DNA of 43,936 bases from Bacteroidota bacterium (GTDB lineage Bacteria; Bacteroidota; Bacteroidia; 2-12-FULL-35-15): the NCBI GenBank assembly GCA_023251835.1, contig JAHEXZ010000031.1, positions 1 through 43,936 on the forward strand, given 5' to 3'. Position numbers and translations under genes: made by a program. Every line of letters starts with the position of its first letter. Within the stretch, counting starts at the first letter, position 1. Shown here piece after piece: positions 17,468 through 24,542 of the stretch. The notes below the pieces were generated by a model. It was given only the letters and a program-made list of their open reading frames with translations. It was not told where the DNA came from and ran no database searches.

Positions 17468-18394
17468 ATGAAAAGTAGTATTCTGGTAATAATTTTTATA
17501 ATAGAAGGAACTTTAGTTAACCTATTATATTCTCAAACTGCAAGTGCTTATTCTACGAGCGGTAATTATAAATATTGCGACCGTGATTTTAATGGTGCAA
17601 TAAGTGATTTTTCTAAAGCGATCGAATTGAATCCTGGGATTGATACCTTATATAATAGAAGGGGAGCTGCATATTCCGAAATACGAGATTATAACAGGGC
17701 AATTGACGATTTCACAAAAGCAATTGAACTTAATCCAAAGCAAGGTGATTTTTTTTACAATCGAGGATTGATGTATACCAATATAGGAAGTTACAAAAAG
17801 GCAATTGCTGATTTTTCCGAAGCTATAGACCTAAACTCCAGAGATGCTTCATCCTATAATGAAAGAGGATGCGTGTACGATGACCTGAAAAAGTATAAAA
17901 AGGCGATTGCAGATATTTCTATGGCAATAGAATTTGAACCTAAAAATTGTGATTATTTATATAACAGGGGTCTTGTATATAACCATTATAAACGTCATAA
18001 AATGGCAATTGCTGATTTCTCCCATGCTATAGAATTAGACCCTAAAAATGCCGACTATTATAATGATAGAGGAATTGCTTACAATTTGAGCACACTGGGC
18101 GACACCATTAAGGTTATTTCCGATTTTTCTACTGCTATTAAGCTGAATCCTAATGATTATAAGGCCTATTTCAACCGAGGATTAATATATGAATCTCAAA
18201 AAAAACAGGAGAAAGCCATGCAGGATTATTCCAAAGTTGTGGAATTAGAGCCTATTGAAGCAGAGGTTAATCAAACATTAGGAGATGTTTATTATCGTTT
18301 GAAAGAGTATGAAAAAGCCTGTAACAGTTATAACCGGGCTTCAAACCTTGGTAGTAAAAACGCCAGAAAAAAAGTAACTAAGCACTGTAGATAA
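17468..18394 (+). CDS. Exported tetratricopeptide-repeat protein
   Basis: The 308-residue protein starts with a signal peptide (about residues 1-22, ending LLYSQ). The rest is about seven TPR units of 34-36 residues with the consensus YNRGxxYxxxxxYxxAIxDFxxAIELxPK, plus a shorter final unit (ADVYYRLKEYEKACNSYNRA type). It is a solenoid scaffold, probably periplasmic, with no enzymatic domain. It follows the aspartokinase gene by 19 bases but is unlikely to be related in function. Specific partners cannot be inferred. Confidence 0.75.
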   Translation: MKSSILVIIFIIEGTLVNLLYSQTASAYSTSGNYKYCDRDFNGAISDFSKAIELNPGIDTLYNRRGAAYSEIRDYNRAIDDFTKAIELNPKQGDFFYNRGLMYTNIGSYKKAIADFSEAIDLNSRDASSYNERGCVYDDLKKYKKAIADISMAIEFEPKNCDYLYNRGLVYNHYKRHKMAIADFSHAIELDPKNADYYNDRGIAYNLSTLGDTIKVISDFSTAIKLNPNDYKAYFNRGLIYESQKKQEKAMQDYSKVVELEPIEAEVNQTLGDVYYRLKEYEKACNSYNRASNLGSKNARKKVTKHCR

Positions 18395-18402
18395 GTTACG
18401 TT

Positions 18403-18422
18403 TTATACTTCGCTCAGTATAA
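18403..18422. repeat. Minimal copy of the TTATACTTCG/CTCAGTATAA hairpin
   Basis: TTATACTTCGCTCAGTATAA is a hairpin with 7-base arms and a 6-base loop. Its two halves equal the two ends of the element at 15983-16057 joined directly. It lies in the 37-base gap between convergent genes and might also act as a bidirectional transcription stop, though no T-run follows. Confidence 0.55.
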
Positions 18423-18431
18423 TTACAGTCA

Positions 18432-18950
18432 TCACTTAACAGGCACAAACAATGCTTTTAGTTCGGTGGCTTGTTCCGGTTTCATTTTACCGGCCAGGAT
18501 AAGGCTTAGCTGCCTTCTGCGTAAAGCGCTATCATAACGCAATTTCTCTTCTTCCGTTTCAGGAATTAATTCGGGTACAGGTAGTGGAGAACCGTTTTGA
18601 TCAATTGCAACAAAAGTATAAATAGCTTCATTACATTTTATTTTTTCTCCGCTTACGCGATCTTCTACCCATACGTCAATAAATACTTCCATTGAGGAGG
18701 TGAATGCCCTGGATACTTTTGCCTGCAATGTTACTATGCTTGCATGAGCAATAGGATTGTTAAAAGACACGTTGTTCACTGCCGCTGTTACCACCACACG
18801 CTTACAATGCCTGTGGGCTGATATAGATGCAACAATATCCATCCATTGCAATAACATTCCACCAAATAAATTACCCATTATGTTGGTGTCATTGGGCAAC
18901 ACTATTTGTGTTTGTACCGCCAATGACTCTTTAGCTGTTTTAGCTTTCAT
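18432..18950 (-). CDS. Acyl-CoA thioesterase (hotdog fold, YciA/ACOT type)
   Basis: This cytoplasmic enzyme hydrolyses acyl-CoA thioesters. The 172-residue protein contains the hotdog-family signature LPNDTNIMGNLFGGMLLQWMD, in which the asparagine/aspartate and the NxxGxxxGG run line the active site, and the later segments AAVNNVSFNNPI and VEDRVSGEKIKCNEAIYTFVA. Length and motif order fit the YciA/ACOT group. It converges on the TPR gene and is divergent from hemJ. Confidence 0.87.
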   Translation of the reverse strand: MKAKTAKESLAVQTQIVLPNDTNIMGNLFGGMLLQWMDIVASISAHRHCKRVVVTAAVNNVSFNNPIAHASIVTLQAKVSRAFTSSMEVFIDVWVEDRVSGEKIKCNEAIYTFVAIDQNGSPLPVPELIPETEEEKLRYDSALRRRQLSLILAGKMKPEQATELKALFVPVK

Positions 18951-18967
18951 TCTTCAAATTTTTTTTT

Positions 18968-18975
18968 CAAAGATA
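18968..18975 (-). promoter_or_regulatory. Bacteroidota -7 element for the thioesterase gene
   Basis: On the minus strand the sequence reads TATCTTTG, an exact TAnnTTTG match, 17 bases upstream of the ATG at 18948-18950. No clear -33 TTG is seen at the standard spacing. Confidence 0.4.
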
Positions 18976-19045
18976 CAGAAATTGAACTCATTATTTTATG
19001 GATATTTTATCATATTGATTTGTAACTTCGTTCAAAAATATTGCT

Positions 19046-19594
19046 ATGGAAAATTTACACGGCTATTTAAAAGCCTTACATATTATTTTTATTGTAACCT
19101 GGTTTGCCGGCCTGTTTTATATTGTTCGTTTATTCATTTACCATACTGAAGCAGAAACAAAACCAGAGCCGGAAAAAAGCATTTTACAGAATCAATATAA
19201 AATAATGGAAAAACGTTTATGGTATGGTATTACATGGCCTTCTATGATTATTACCCTTATTTTAGGAAGTTGGATGCTTTGGGAAAATTCTGCGTTTCTT
19301 TATCAGGCTTACTTTGTTTTAAAATTATGCTTTGTTGGTGGGCTGGTATTATATCACATTCAATGTCATGTCATATTTAAGCAATTACAAAACAACATAA
19401 TAAAACACACCTCATTCAAACTACGTTTATGGAATGAACTGGCAACATTATTTTTGGTTGCCATTGTTTTTTTAATTGTGTTAAAAAGCAATTCCGGATT
19501 TATATGGGGGACGCTTGGATTGGTGGTATTTGCCGTTACTTTAATGCTGGCAGTAAAAATTTATAAAAGAAATAGAGAACGAAAAGAAAAATGA
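19046..19594 (+). CDS. hemJ: HemJ-type protoporphyrinogen IX oxidase (CopD-related membrane protein)
   Basis: The 182-residue protein has about four or five membrane helices. Its start matches HemJ: LKALHIIFIVTWFAGLFYIVRLFIYH, with His12, Arg28 and His33 in and after helix 1. MEKRLWYGITWPSM and VLKLCFVGGLVLYH supply further conserved residues in later helices. HemJ oxidises protoporphyrinogen IX in heme synthesis using a bound heme b. No other heme genes are near, and the neighbouring genes are unrelated housekeeping functions. A generic CopD-like protein is the alternative. Confidence 0.75.
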   Translation: MENLHGYLKALHIIFIVTWFAGLFYIVRLFIYHTEAETKPEPEKSILQNQYKIMEKRLWYGITWPSMIITLILGSWMLWENSAFLYQAYFVLKLCFVGGLVLYHIQCHVIFKQLQNNIIKHTSFKLRLWNELATLFLVAIVFLIVLKSNSGFIWGTLGLVVFAVTLMLAVKIYKRNRERKEK

Positions 19595-19640
19595 TTGACA
19601 TTTTTTTATCCCCCTTAATCCCCCTTTTCAATGGGGAATT

Positions 19641-19793
19641 TATACTGTGCACGGGATAAATTTCCGCATTGTTATATTTCAAAATGGCCAACCCAGATAC
19701 TTCGACAAGCTCAGTATGACTGGCACACGGGTCACTCTGAGCTTGTCGAAGAGTGTGGGCTGGATTGCGGAAATTTATCCCGTTTAATGTATA
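19641..19793. repeat. Large nested palindromic element
   Basis: Outer ends TATAC (19641-19645) and GTATA (19789-19793) are followed inward, after five bases on each side, by perfect 18-base arms beginning ACGGGATAAATTTCC (19651-19668 and 19766-19783). Further in, CCAACCCA pairs with TGGGCTGG with one mismatch. At the core are perfect 15-base arms CTTCGACAAGCTCAG (19700-19714) and CTGAGCTTGTCGAAG (19737-19751). A degenerate C-run/G-run repeat lies just before it at about 19609-19640. No reading frame is present. Confidence 0.75.
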
Positions 19794-19870
19794 GTTTTGT
19801 CTAAAGAGTATTTTTTTAGATAAGAAAAGATGGAATGAAGCAAAAAATAAATGCTATTGGGATTAATTAA

Positions 19871-20917
19871 TCACAGCCATTTTTTTCTTTTGAAATAATA
19901 TAACAATAAACTTATTGTGATAATGATGGCAGCCCAGGTTAATGGATATCCCCATTTTGAGTGAAGCTCCGGCATTTCATCAAAGTTCATCCCGTATACA
20001 CCAACTATAAAAGTTACCGGCACAAAGATGGTAGTAATGATTGTTAATACTTTCATTACTTCATTCATCCGGTTACTTACACTTGACAAATAAATATCCA
20101 TCATACCAGAAAGCAGGTCGCGAAATGTTTCTACAGTATCAATCACACGAACTGCATGGTCATGTAAATCGCGCAAATAAATATCCGTGCTGGGTTTAAT
20201 CAGTTCCGTTTCACTACGTTCTATATTATTGATCAATTCCCGCATAGGCCATACAGCTTTTCGTAGAAAAATCATCTCCCGTTTCATTTGATGAATATGC
20301 TTAAGAATATCTTTAGACGGCTCATCCGTTACTTCTTCTTCCAGCAATTCTATTTTGTCTCCTATTTTTTCAAGAATATTAAAATAACAATCAACTACGG
20401 CATCTAATAAAGCATAAGCCAGGTAATCTGCTCCCATTCTGCGAACACGGCCTTTACCTTGCCTCAGTCGCGTTCTTATCATATCAAAAGCATCGCCACC
20501 ATGTATTTCCTGAAATGAAATAACCAACCCATCCATCAACACAACGGTCAATTGTTCGGAATGTAGTTCTTTATCATAATAGATCATTTTCATAATTGCC
20601 ACTACATAGCTGTCATAATCTTCAAACTTGGCGCGTTGGCTGGGGTTTACAATATCCTCCAATGTAAGAGGATGAATATTAAAACGTTTACCAATATCTT
20701 CAATCAAGTCTACTTTATGTATCCCGTCTATATTTATCCACCTTATGGTGTTAGGTATAAAACAATCTAAACATTCAGAAAGTTTATAGAAATCTTTTTC
20801 AACAAAGGTTGACTCATTGTATTGAATGAGGGTAATCTTTACTTTTTCCTCTGTATCTTTTCCCTGATATACAATTGTTCCGGGAGGAGCTCCTGTTTTA
20901 TCCTGTACAATTTCCAT
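19871..20917 (-). CDS. corA: CorA family magnesium/cobalt transporter
   Basis: This protein forms a pentameric Mg2+ channel in the inner membrane. A large N-terminal cytoplasmic domain includes HPLTLEDIVNPSQRAKFEDY and a long helix. Two C-terminal membrane helices flank the signature YGMNFDEMPEL, with the GMN selectivity motif, and the protein ends in a basic KRKKWL tail. I chose the ATG at 20915-20917 (MEIVQDKTG), giving 348 residues. A start at 20974 would overlap the upstream gene rsmI and adds residues that do not resemble CorA. The 10-base gap to rsmI suggests one transcript. Confidence 0.93.
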   Translation of the reverse strand: MEIVQDKTGAPPGTIVYQGKDTEEKVKITLIQYNESTFVEKDFYKLSECLDCFIPNTIRWINIDGIHKVDLIEDIGKRFNIHPLTLEDIVNPSQRAKFEDYDSYVVAIMKMIYYDKELHSEQLTVVLMDGLVISFQEIHGGDAFDMIRTRLRQGKGRVRRMGADYLAYALLDAVVDCYFNILEKIGDKIELLEEEVTDEPSKDILKHIHQMKREMIFLRKAVWPMRELINNIERSETELIKPSTDIYLRDLHDHAVRVIDTVETFRDLLSGMMDIYLSSVSNRMNEVMKVLTIITTIFVPVTFIVGVYGMNFDEMPELHSKWGYPLTWAAIIITISLLLYYFKRKKWL

Positions 20918-20927
20918 ACTTAAATTT

Positions 20928-21620
20928 TTATTCGTTAATTTTCTTGTGGCTGACTTTATTACCTTCCAACACAATTACAATCTCGCCTTTTATTGTTTTA
21001 TTTTTGAAATAATCAAGTACATCTTGTAGGCTGCCTCGCTTAGTTTCTTCAAATATTTTGGTAAGCTCCCGTGATACGGATACTTTTCGTTCAGCACCAA
21101 AAAACTCAATAAATTCCTCCAATATCTTAATTAATCTGTATGGTGATTCATAAAAAATCATTGTGCGCTCTTCATCTTGTAATGATTTTATTTTTGTCTG
21201 ACGGCCTTTCTTCTGAGGTAAAAAACCTTCAAAACAAAAAGTATCGCAAGGCAAACCAGAATTTACTAATGCCGGAACAAATGCCGTTGGGCCAGGCAAA
21301 CACTCCACTTCTATATCTTGTTTAATACATTCTCTTACAAGAAAAAACCCGGGATCAGAAATAGCAGGAGTGCCGGCATCCGTGATTAAAGCAACACTTT
21401 CACCATTTGCAATACGTTCAGCAATCATTGCTGCTGTTTTGTGTTCATTATGCTGATGATGAGAAAACATTTTTTTGTTAATATTTAAATGTTTTAATAA
21501 AATCCCCGATTTACGGGTATCTTCCGCTATTATTAAATCTACCTCCTTTAATACACGTATTGCCCTAAGTGTTATATCTTCAAGGTTTCCGATGGGTGTA
21601 GGTACTATGTATAGTTTCAT
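20928..21620 (-). CDS. rsmI: 16S rRNA (cytidine(1402)-2'-O)-methyltransferase
   Basis: RsmI methylates the 2'-O of C1402 in the ribosomal P site using SAM. The 230-residue protein starts MKLYIVPTPIGNLEDITLRA and continues with IIAEDTRKSGILLKHL, ALITDAGTPAISDPGFFLV and the LPGPTAFVPALVNSGLPCDTF region, all RsmI signatures of the tetrapyrrole-methylase fold. It is slightly short at the C-terminus compared with E. coli RsmI. It is followed by corA with a 10-base gap. Confidence 0.95.
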   Translation of the reverse strand: MKLYIVPTPIGNLEDITLRAIRVLKEVDLIIAEDTRKSGILLKHLNINKKMFSHHQHNEHKTAAMIAERIANGESVALITDAGTPAISDPGFFLVRECIKQDIEVECLPGPTAFVPALVNSGLPCDTFCFEGFLPQKKGRQTKIKSLQDEERTMIFYESPYRLIKILEEFIEFFGAERKVSVSRELTKIFEETKRGSLQDVLDYFKNKTIKGEIVIVLEGNKVSHKKINE

Positions 21621-21639
21621 TTTAATTACAGTTAATAAT

Positions 21640-21658
21640 TCCCCCTTGAAAAGGGGGA
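21640..21658. terminator. Hairpin between the M28 peptidase gene and rsmI
   Basis: TCCCCCTTGAAAAGGGGGA has 8-base arms and a 3-base loop. It lies 18 bases past the peptidase stop codon on the minus strand. An AT-rich stretch follows but not a clear T-run, so a terminator role is possible but not certain. The C/G-rich arms also resemble the family of dispersed repeats. Confidence 0.35.
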
Positions 21659-21676
21659 GTTTGTTTCCGTTACTTT

Positions 21677-23005
21677 TTAGGGTTGCTGCAAACTATTAGT
21701 AAACTTAATTATGAGGTTATATACATTCTCGAACTCTTTCAAAGGCAGTGTTTCCGGTCTGTCATAAACATCATGATACGCTTTTATACCACCCATAGTA
21801 TAAATAAAGAATGCTTTTACACCCTTTTCGGAAAAATAATAATGGTCGCTGTTGGCAGCTTTTCCGCGTATTTTAATTTCTTTAAGATAATTGTTTTGTG
21901 CATTTATTGCTACAAGAGTATCGAACTCTTTTTTAAAAACCGAACCATTTACTACGGTAATACCCTCTTCACCGGTTCCCAGCAAATCCATATTAAATAC
22001 GAAACAAGTATTTCTAAGAGGTATTATCGGGTTTTCGGTATAATATTTTGACCCCAGCAGGCCTACCTCCTCACCTGCAAAAGCTATAAAAGCAATAGAA
22101 TATTTAGGTTTATTCCCAGGCATTGCATAATAATTTGCCAGGTTAAGCAACATTGCACAACCGCTGGCATTATCATTAGCTCCAGGGAAATAAACATTTT
22201 TACCCATTTTCCCTAAATGGTCGTAATGTGCAGAAAATATTATAAAAGAATCAGGGAACTCTGTCCCCTTCACATATCCAATAACATTTTGAGTAGTATG
22301 ATTGGGTATAAATTCATTCTCAATAACAATTGCGCCATGGCCTTTCATAGTATACAAGAAGCTGTCGGCAAGCACCTGTATTTTTACACATTTCTCAACA
22401 CTTTGAGACATACGCCAGATAAGTTTTATTACCACTTCAATCACATTTGTTCCAAAATACCCTTCTTTGACTTTTTTAAAATATTCTAATTTTAGTTTAT
22501 TTGTTACTCCACGGTCATCTACAATTACAAAAACATCTTTGGATTTTATTTTCTTTCTGAATTTTTCAAATTTTTTTGATGATGTAGTATATGTTGAATC
22601 AAAAACAATAGTAGAAAAGCTGCTATTTATTGCTGGTGAAGAAGATGCAACCAAAAAGTTTTTGCCGGCAATTCCTTTAAAGGACAGTGTTTTTTTACCA
22701 CTACAAAAATTGCAGTTAAAACTAATTTCTCCGGGAAAAGTATTTATTGGAAAACGAAACTGCTGATAATAATCGTCTCCAAATGTTTGCAGCGACAATT
22801 TCTGAAATTCGCCTTTTATATATTCAGCCGCAATCTTATCTCCATCATTTACGTATCCTCTTCCATGCATTCCGGGGGAAGCAAGCGTATCTACTATTTT
22901 TTTGGCATACAGATAAACTGAACGGCCAATTTCTTGTGGAAAAGCAGTTGCAATTACACCATAAGAAAACAAAAAAACAAAACACAGCTTCTTTAAAAAT
23001 TTCAT
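21677..23005 (-). CDS. Exported M28 family zinc aminopeptidase
   Basis: The 442-residue protein carries an N-terminal signal peptide (about residues 1-24, ending AFPQ). The M28 catalytic domain has the expected zinc-binding series: SAHYDHLG near residue 260, PGANDNASG with the bridging aspartate, AFAGEEVGLLGSKYY with the catalytic and metal Glu pair near 313, NMDLLG near 340 and NSDHYYF near 387. It lacks a T9SS sorting domain, so it is probably periplasmic or anchored by other means. It is 19 bases downstream of a conserved hypothetical gene. Confidence 0.88.
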   Translation of the reverse strand: MKFLKKLCFVFLFSYGVIATAFPQEIGRSVYLYAKKIVDTLASPGMHGRGYVNDGDKIAAEYIKGEFQKLSLQTFGDDYYQQFRFPINTFPGEISFNCNFCSGKKTLSFKGIAGKNFLVASSSPAINSSFSTIVFDSTYTTSSKKFEKFRKKIKSKDVFVIVDDRGVTNKLKLEYFKKVKEGYFGTNVIEVVIKLIWRMSQSVEKCVKIQVLADSFLYTMKGHGAIVIENEFIPNHTTQNVIGYVKGTEFPDSFIIFSAHYDHLGKMGKNVYFPGANDNASGCAMLLNLANYYAMPGNKPKYSIAFIAFAGEEVGLLGSKYYTENPIIPLRNTCFVFNMDLLGTGEEGITVVNGSVFKKEFDTLVAINAQNNYLKEIKIRGKAANSDHYYFSEKGVKAFFIYTMGGIKAYHDVYDRPETLPLKEFENVYNLIIKFTNSLQQP

Positions 23006-23024
23006 TAATCTGCTCCTGTAAATC

Positions 23025-23714
23025 TTATAAAAATCTACTTTTTACCAAATCTGATAAGCGTTTTACTATAGCACTGTTCTCTTTCCAATGATACAGTTTT
23101 TGAATATCTTCCAAATATAAAAGCGATGGTTCCAAAGTTTCACAGGTATTTAATTGCTGAATAGCTTCTTCATATTTTTCTCCGCTACCTTCAAACAATT
23201 CGCTTATATATTGAAACTTGTCATTAATCCCTATCCCTGATTTTAAATCAACCAATGTAGTTTTTGGAGAGTTACTTAATTTTTTATCTTCCGTTATTTC
23301 AGGAATTACATTGCTTTTATCAATGATTGATGTGAGTAAATCTTCAGTCAAATCATCAATTACAGAAACTTCAACAGTTAAGGATTGTTGTTCTGGTTTC
23401 TCTTGGTTTTCTATATTAGAAAAGTGTTTTTCAACAATTTTCTCCGACTCATCCTTTAATATATTATTTTGAGTTGGTGTTGTAACAGAAGCATTTTCAA
23501 TCAATTGGGCATTTGATTGATTTTCATTTGTTGTAACGCCAATTGTATTCAAATAATTGAGTATGACAACCTTTTTATAGAAATTTTCAACGCTATTAAG
23601 TACATTTTCCAACTCTGTTTTAGGAATATGTTCCTGTTTTTCGAAATCGTAAAAACGTTCTTTAAGCACGTTTATTAAATCGACTATCTCTTTTTTTAGA
23701 CCGATTGTATTCAT
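23025..23714 (-). CDS. Conserved Bacteroidota hypothetical protein
   Basis: The 229-residue protein has no signal peptide. An N-terminal helical region (about 1-60) is followed by an acidic, low-complexity linker (about 65-155). A compact C-terminal segment contains GINDKFQYISELFEGSGEKY and later YHWKENSAIVKRLSDLV. I recall this C-terminal pattern from many uncharacterised Bacteroidota proteins, but no function is known to me. Together with the M28 peptidase gene 19 bases downstream it forms a two-gene unit. Confidence 0.65.
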   Translation of the reverse strand: MNTIGLKKEIVDLINVLKERFYDFEKQEHIPKTELENVLNSVENFYKKVVILNYLNTIGVTTNENQSNAQLIENASVTTPTQNNILKDESEKIVEKHFSNIENQEKPEQQSLTVEVSVIDDLTEDLLTSIIDKSNVIPEITEDKKLSNSPKTTLVDLKSGIGINDKFQYISELFEGSGEKYEEAIQQLNTCETLEPSLLYLEDIQKLYHWKENSAIVKRLSDLVKSRFL

Positions 23715-23821
23715 GATATTTATTTTAACAGAGTGGATTTTTCAAAACGCTTTTTTGATTAGCTTTGTTGTATACTAACGAACAATAAAAATACACTAAA
23801 AATGCCAAATCGATAATTTAT

Positions 23822-23932
23822 TATACCGAAACAATTTAGATTTCCGAAAATTTAAAATCCCGCACGTGCGGGATTCGGCATAACTGAGAGTACGTTATCT
23901 TTACATTCGTAAATCTAACTGATCTCGGTATA
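23822..23932. repeat. Nested palindromic element upstream of tdk
   Basis: Outer arms TATACCGA (23822-23829) and TCGGTATA (23925-23932) enclose TTAGATTTCCGAA (from 23836) opposite TTCGTAAATCTAA (ending 23918), with one mismatch in 13. Inside is the perfect palindrome AATCCCGCACGTGCGGGATT (23856-23875), off centre. The layout, with TATAC/GTATA ends and nested stems, resembles the element at 19641-19793. It would also lie in or near the 5' leader of tdk. Confidence 0.6.
23896..23903 (+). promoter_or_regulatory. Possible -7 element for tdk within the hairpin element
   Basis: TATCTTTA differs by one base from TAnnTTTG and lies 60 bases upstream of the tdk ATG. It falls in the unpaired part of the palindromic element, so the repeat may carry the promoter. 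Confidence 0.3.
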
Positions 23933-23963
23933 GTTCAGAAAAATATAATCATTTTATTTTCAA

Positions 23964-24539
23964 ATGTTTTTAGAAAGTAACATTCATCCACAGCATCCTA
24001 AGGGCTCAATAGAGGTTATTTGTGGATCGATGTTTTCCGGAAAAACAGAAGAACTTATAAGGAGACTAAAACGCGCCCAATTTGCCAGACAAAAGGTAGA
24101 AATTTTTAAACCAGCTATTGACACTCGTTATGACGATGTTAAAGTTGTTTCCCACAATAGCAATTCTATTCATTCTACTCCGGTTCCTTCTTCAGGAAAT
24201 ATTTTATTGCTTGCCAATGATGTGCAGGTAGTAGGCGTTGACGAAGCGCAATTTTTTGACGATGGCTTAATAGAGGTTTGTAACAAACTTGCCGATAGCG
24301 GAATACGGGTAATTGTTGCCGGACTCGACATGGATTATTTGGGCAAGCCATTCGGCCCAATACCGGCATTATTAGCTATTGCAGAACATGTCACTAAAGT
24401 ACATGCAATATGTATGCGTTGCGGCAGCATTGCCAATTACTCTCACCGCATCACAGATGAATCTACATTGGTACTACTCGGAGAAACCAATAATTATGAA
24501 CCGCTTTGCAGGGATTGCTACTGCAGTGTAAAAAGTTAG
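23964..24539 (+). CDS. tdk: Thymidine kinase (type II)
   Basis: This salvage enzyme phosphorylates thymidine to dTMP. The 191-residue protein has the P-loop GSMFSGKT at residues 21-28, the VGVDEAQFF motif with the Walker B Asp/Glu, and the zinc lasso with CMRC (C150, C153) and CRDC (C182, C185). It is separated by only three bases from murF-alr and probably shares its transcript. Confidence 0.95.
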   Translation: MFLESNIHPQHPKGSIEVICGSMFSGKTEELIRRLKRAQFARQKVEIFKPAIDTRYDDVKVVSHNSNSIHSTPVPSSGNILLLANDVQVVGVDEAQFFDDGLIEVCNKLADSGIRVIVAGLDMDYLGKPFGPIPALLAIAEHVTKVHAICMRCGSIANYSHRITDESTLVLLGETNNYEPLCRDCYCSVKS

Positions 24540-24542
24540 CGT

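Noticed and set aside
17468-18394. Member of a lysine-biosynthesis operon with lysC
   Set aside because: It is only a TPR solenoid with a signal peptide; closeness to lysC is the sole argument.
18757-19149. Plus-strand ORF spanning the thioesterase-hemJ region
   Set aside because: It overlaps the clear coding frames of both genes and the promoter gap between them; its peptide is Leu/Phe/Cys-rich with no motif.
19641-19793. CRISPR repeat or tRNA
   Set aside because: There are no regularly spaced direct repeats and no cloverleaf; the symmetry is inverted and nested.
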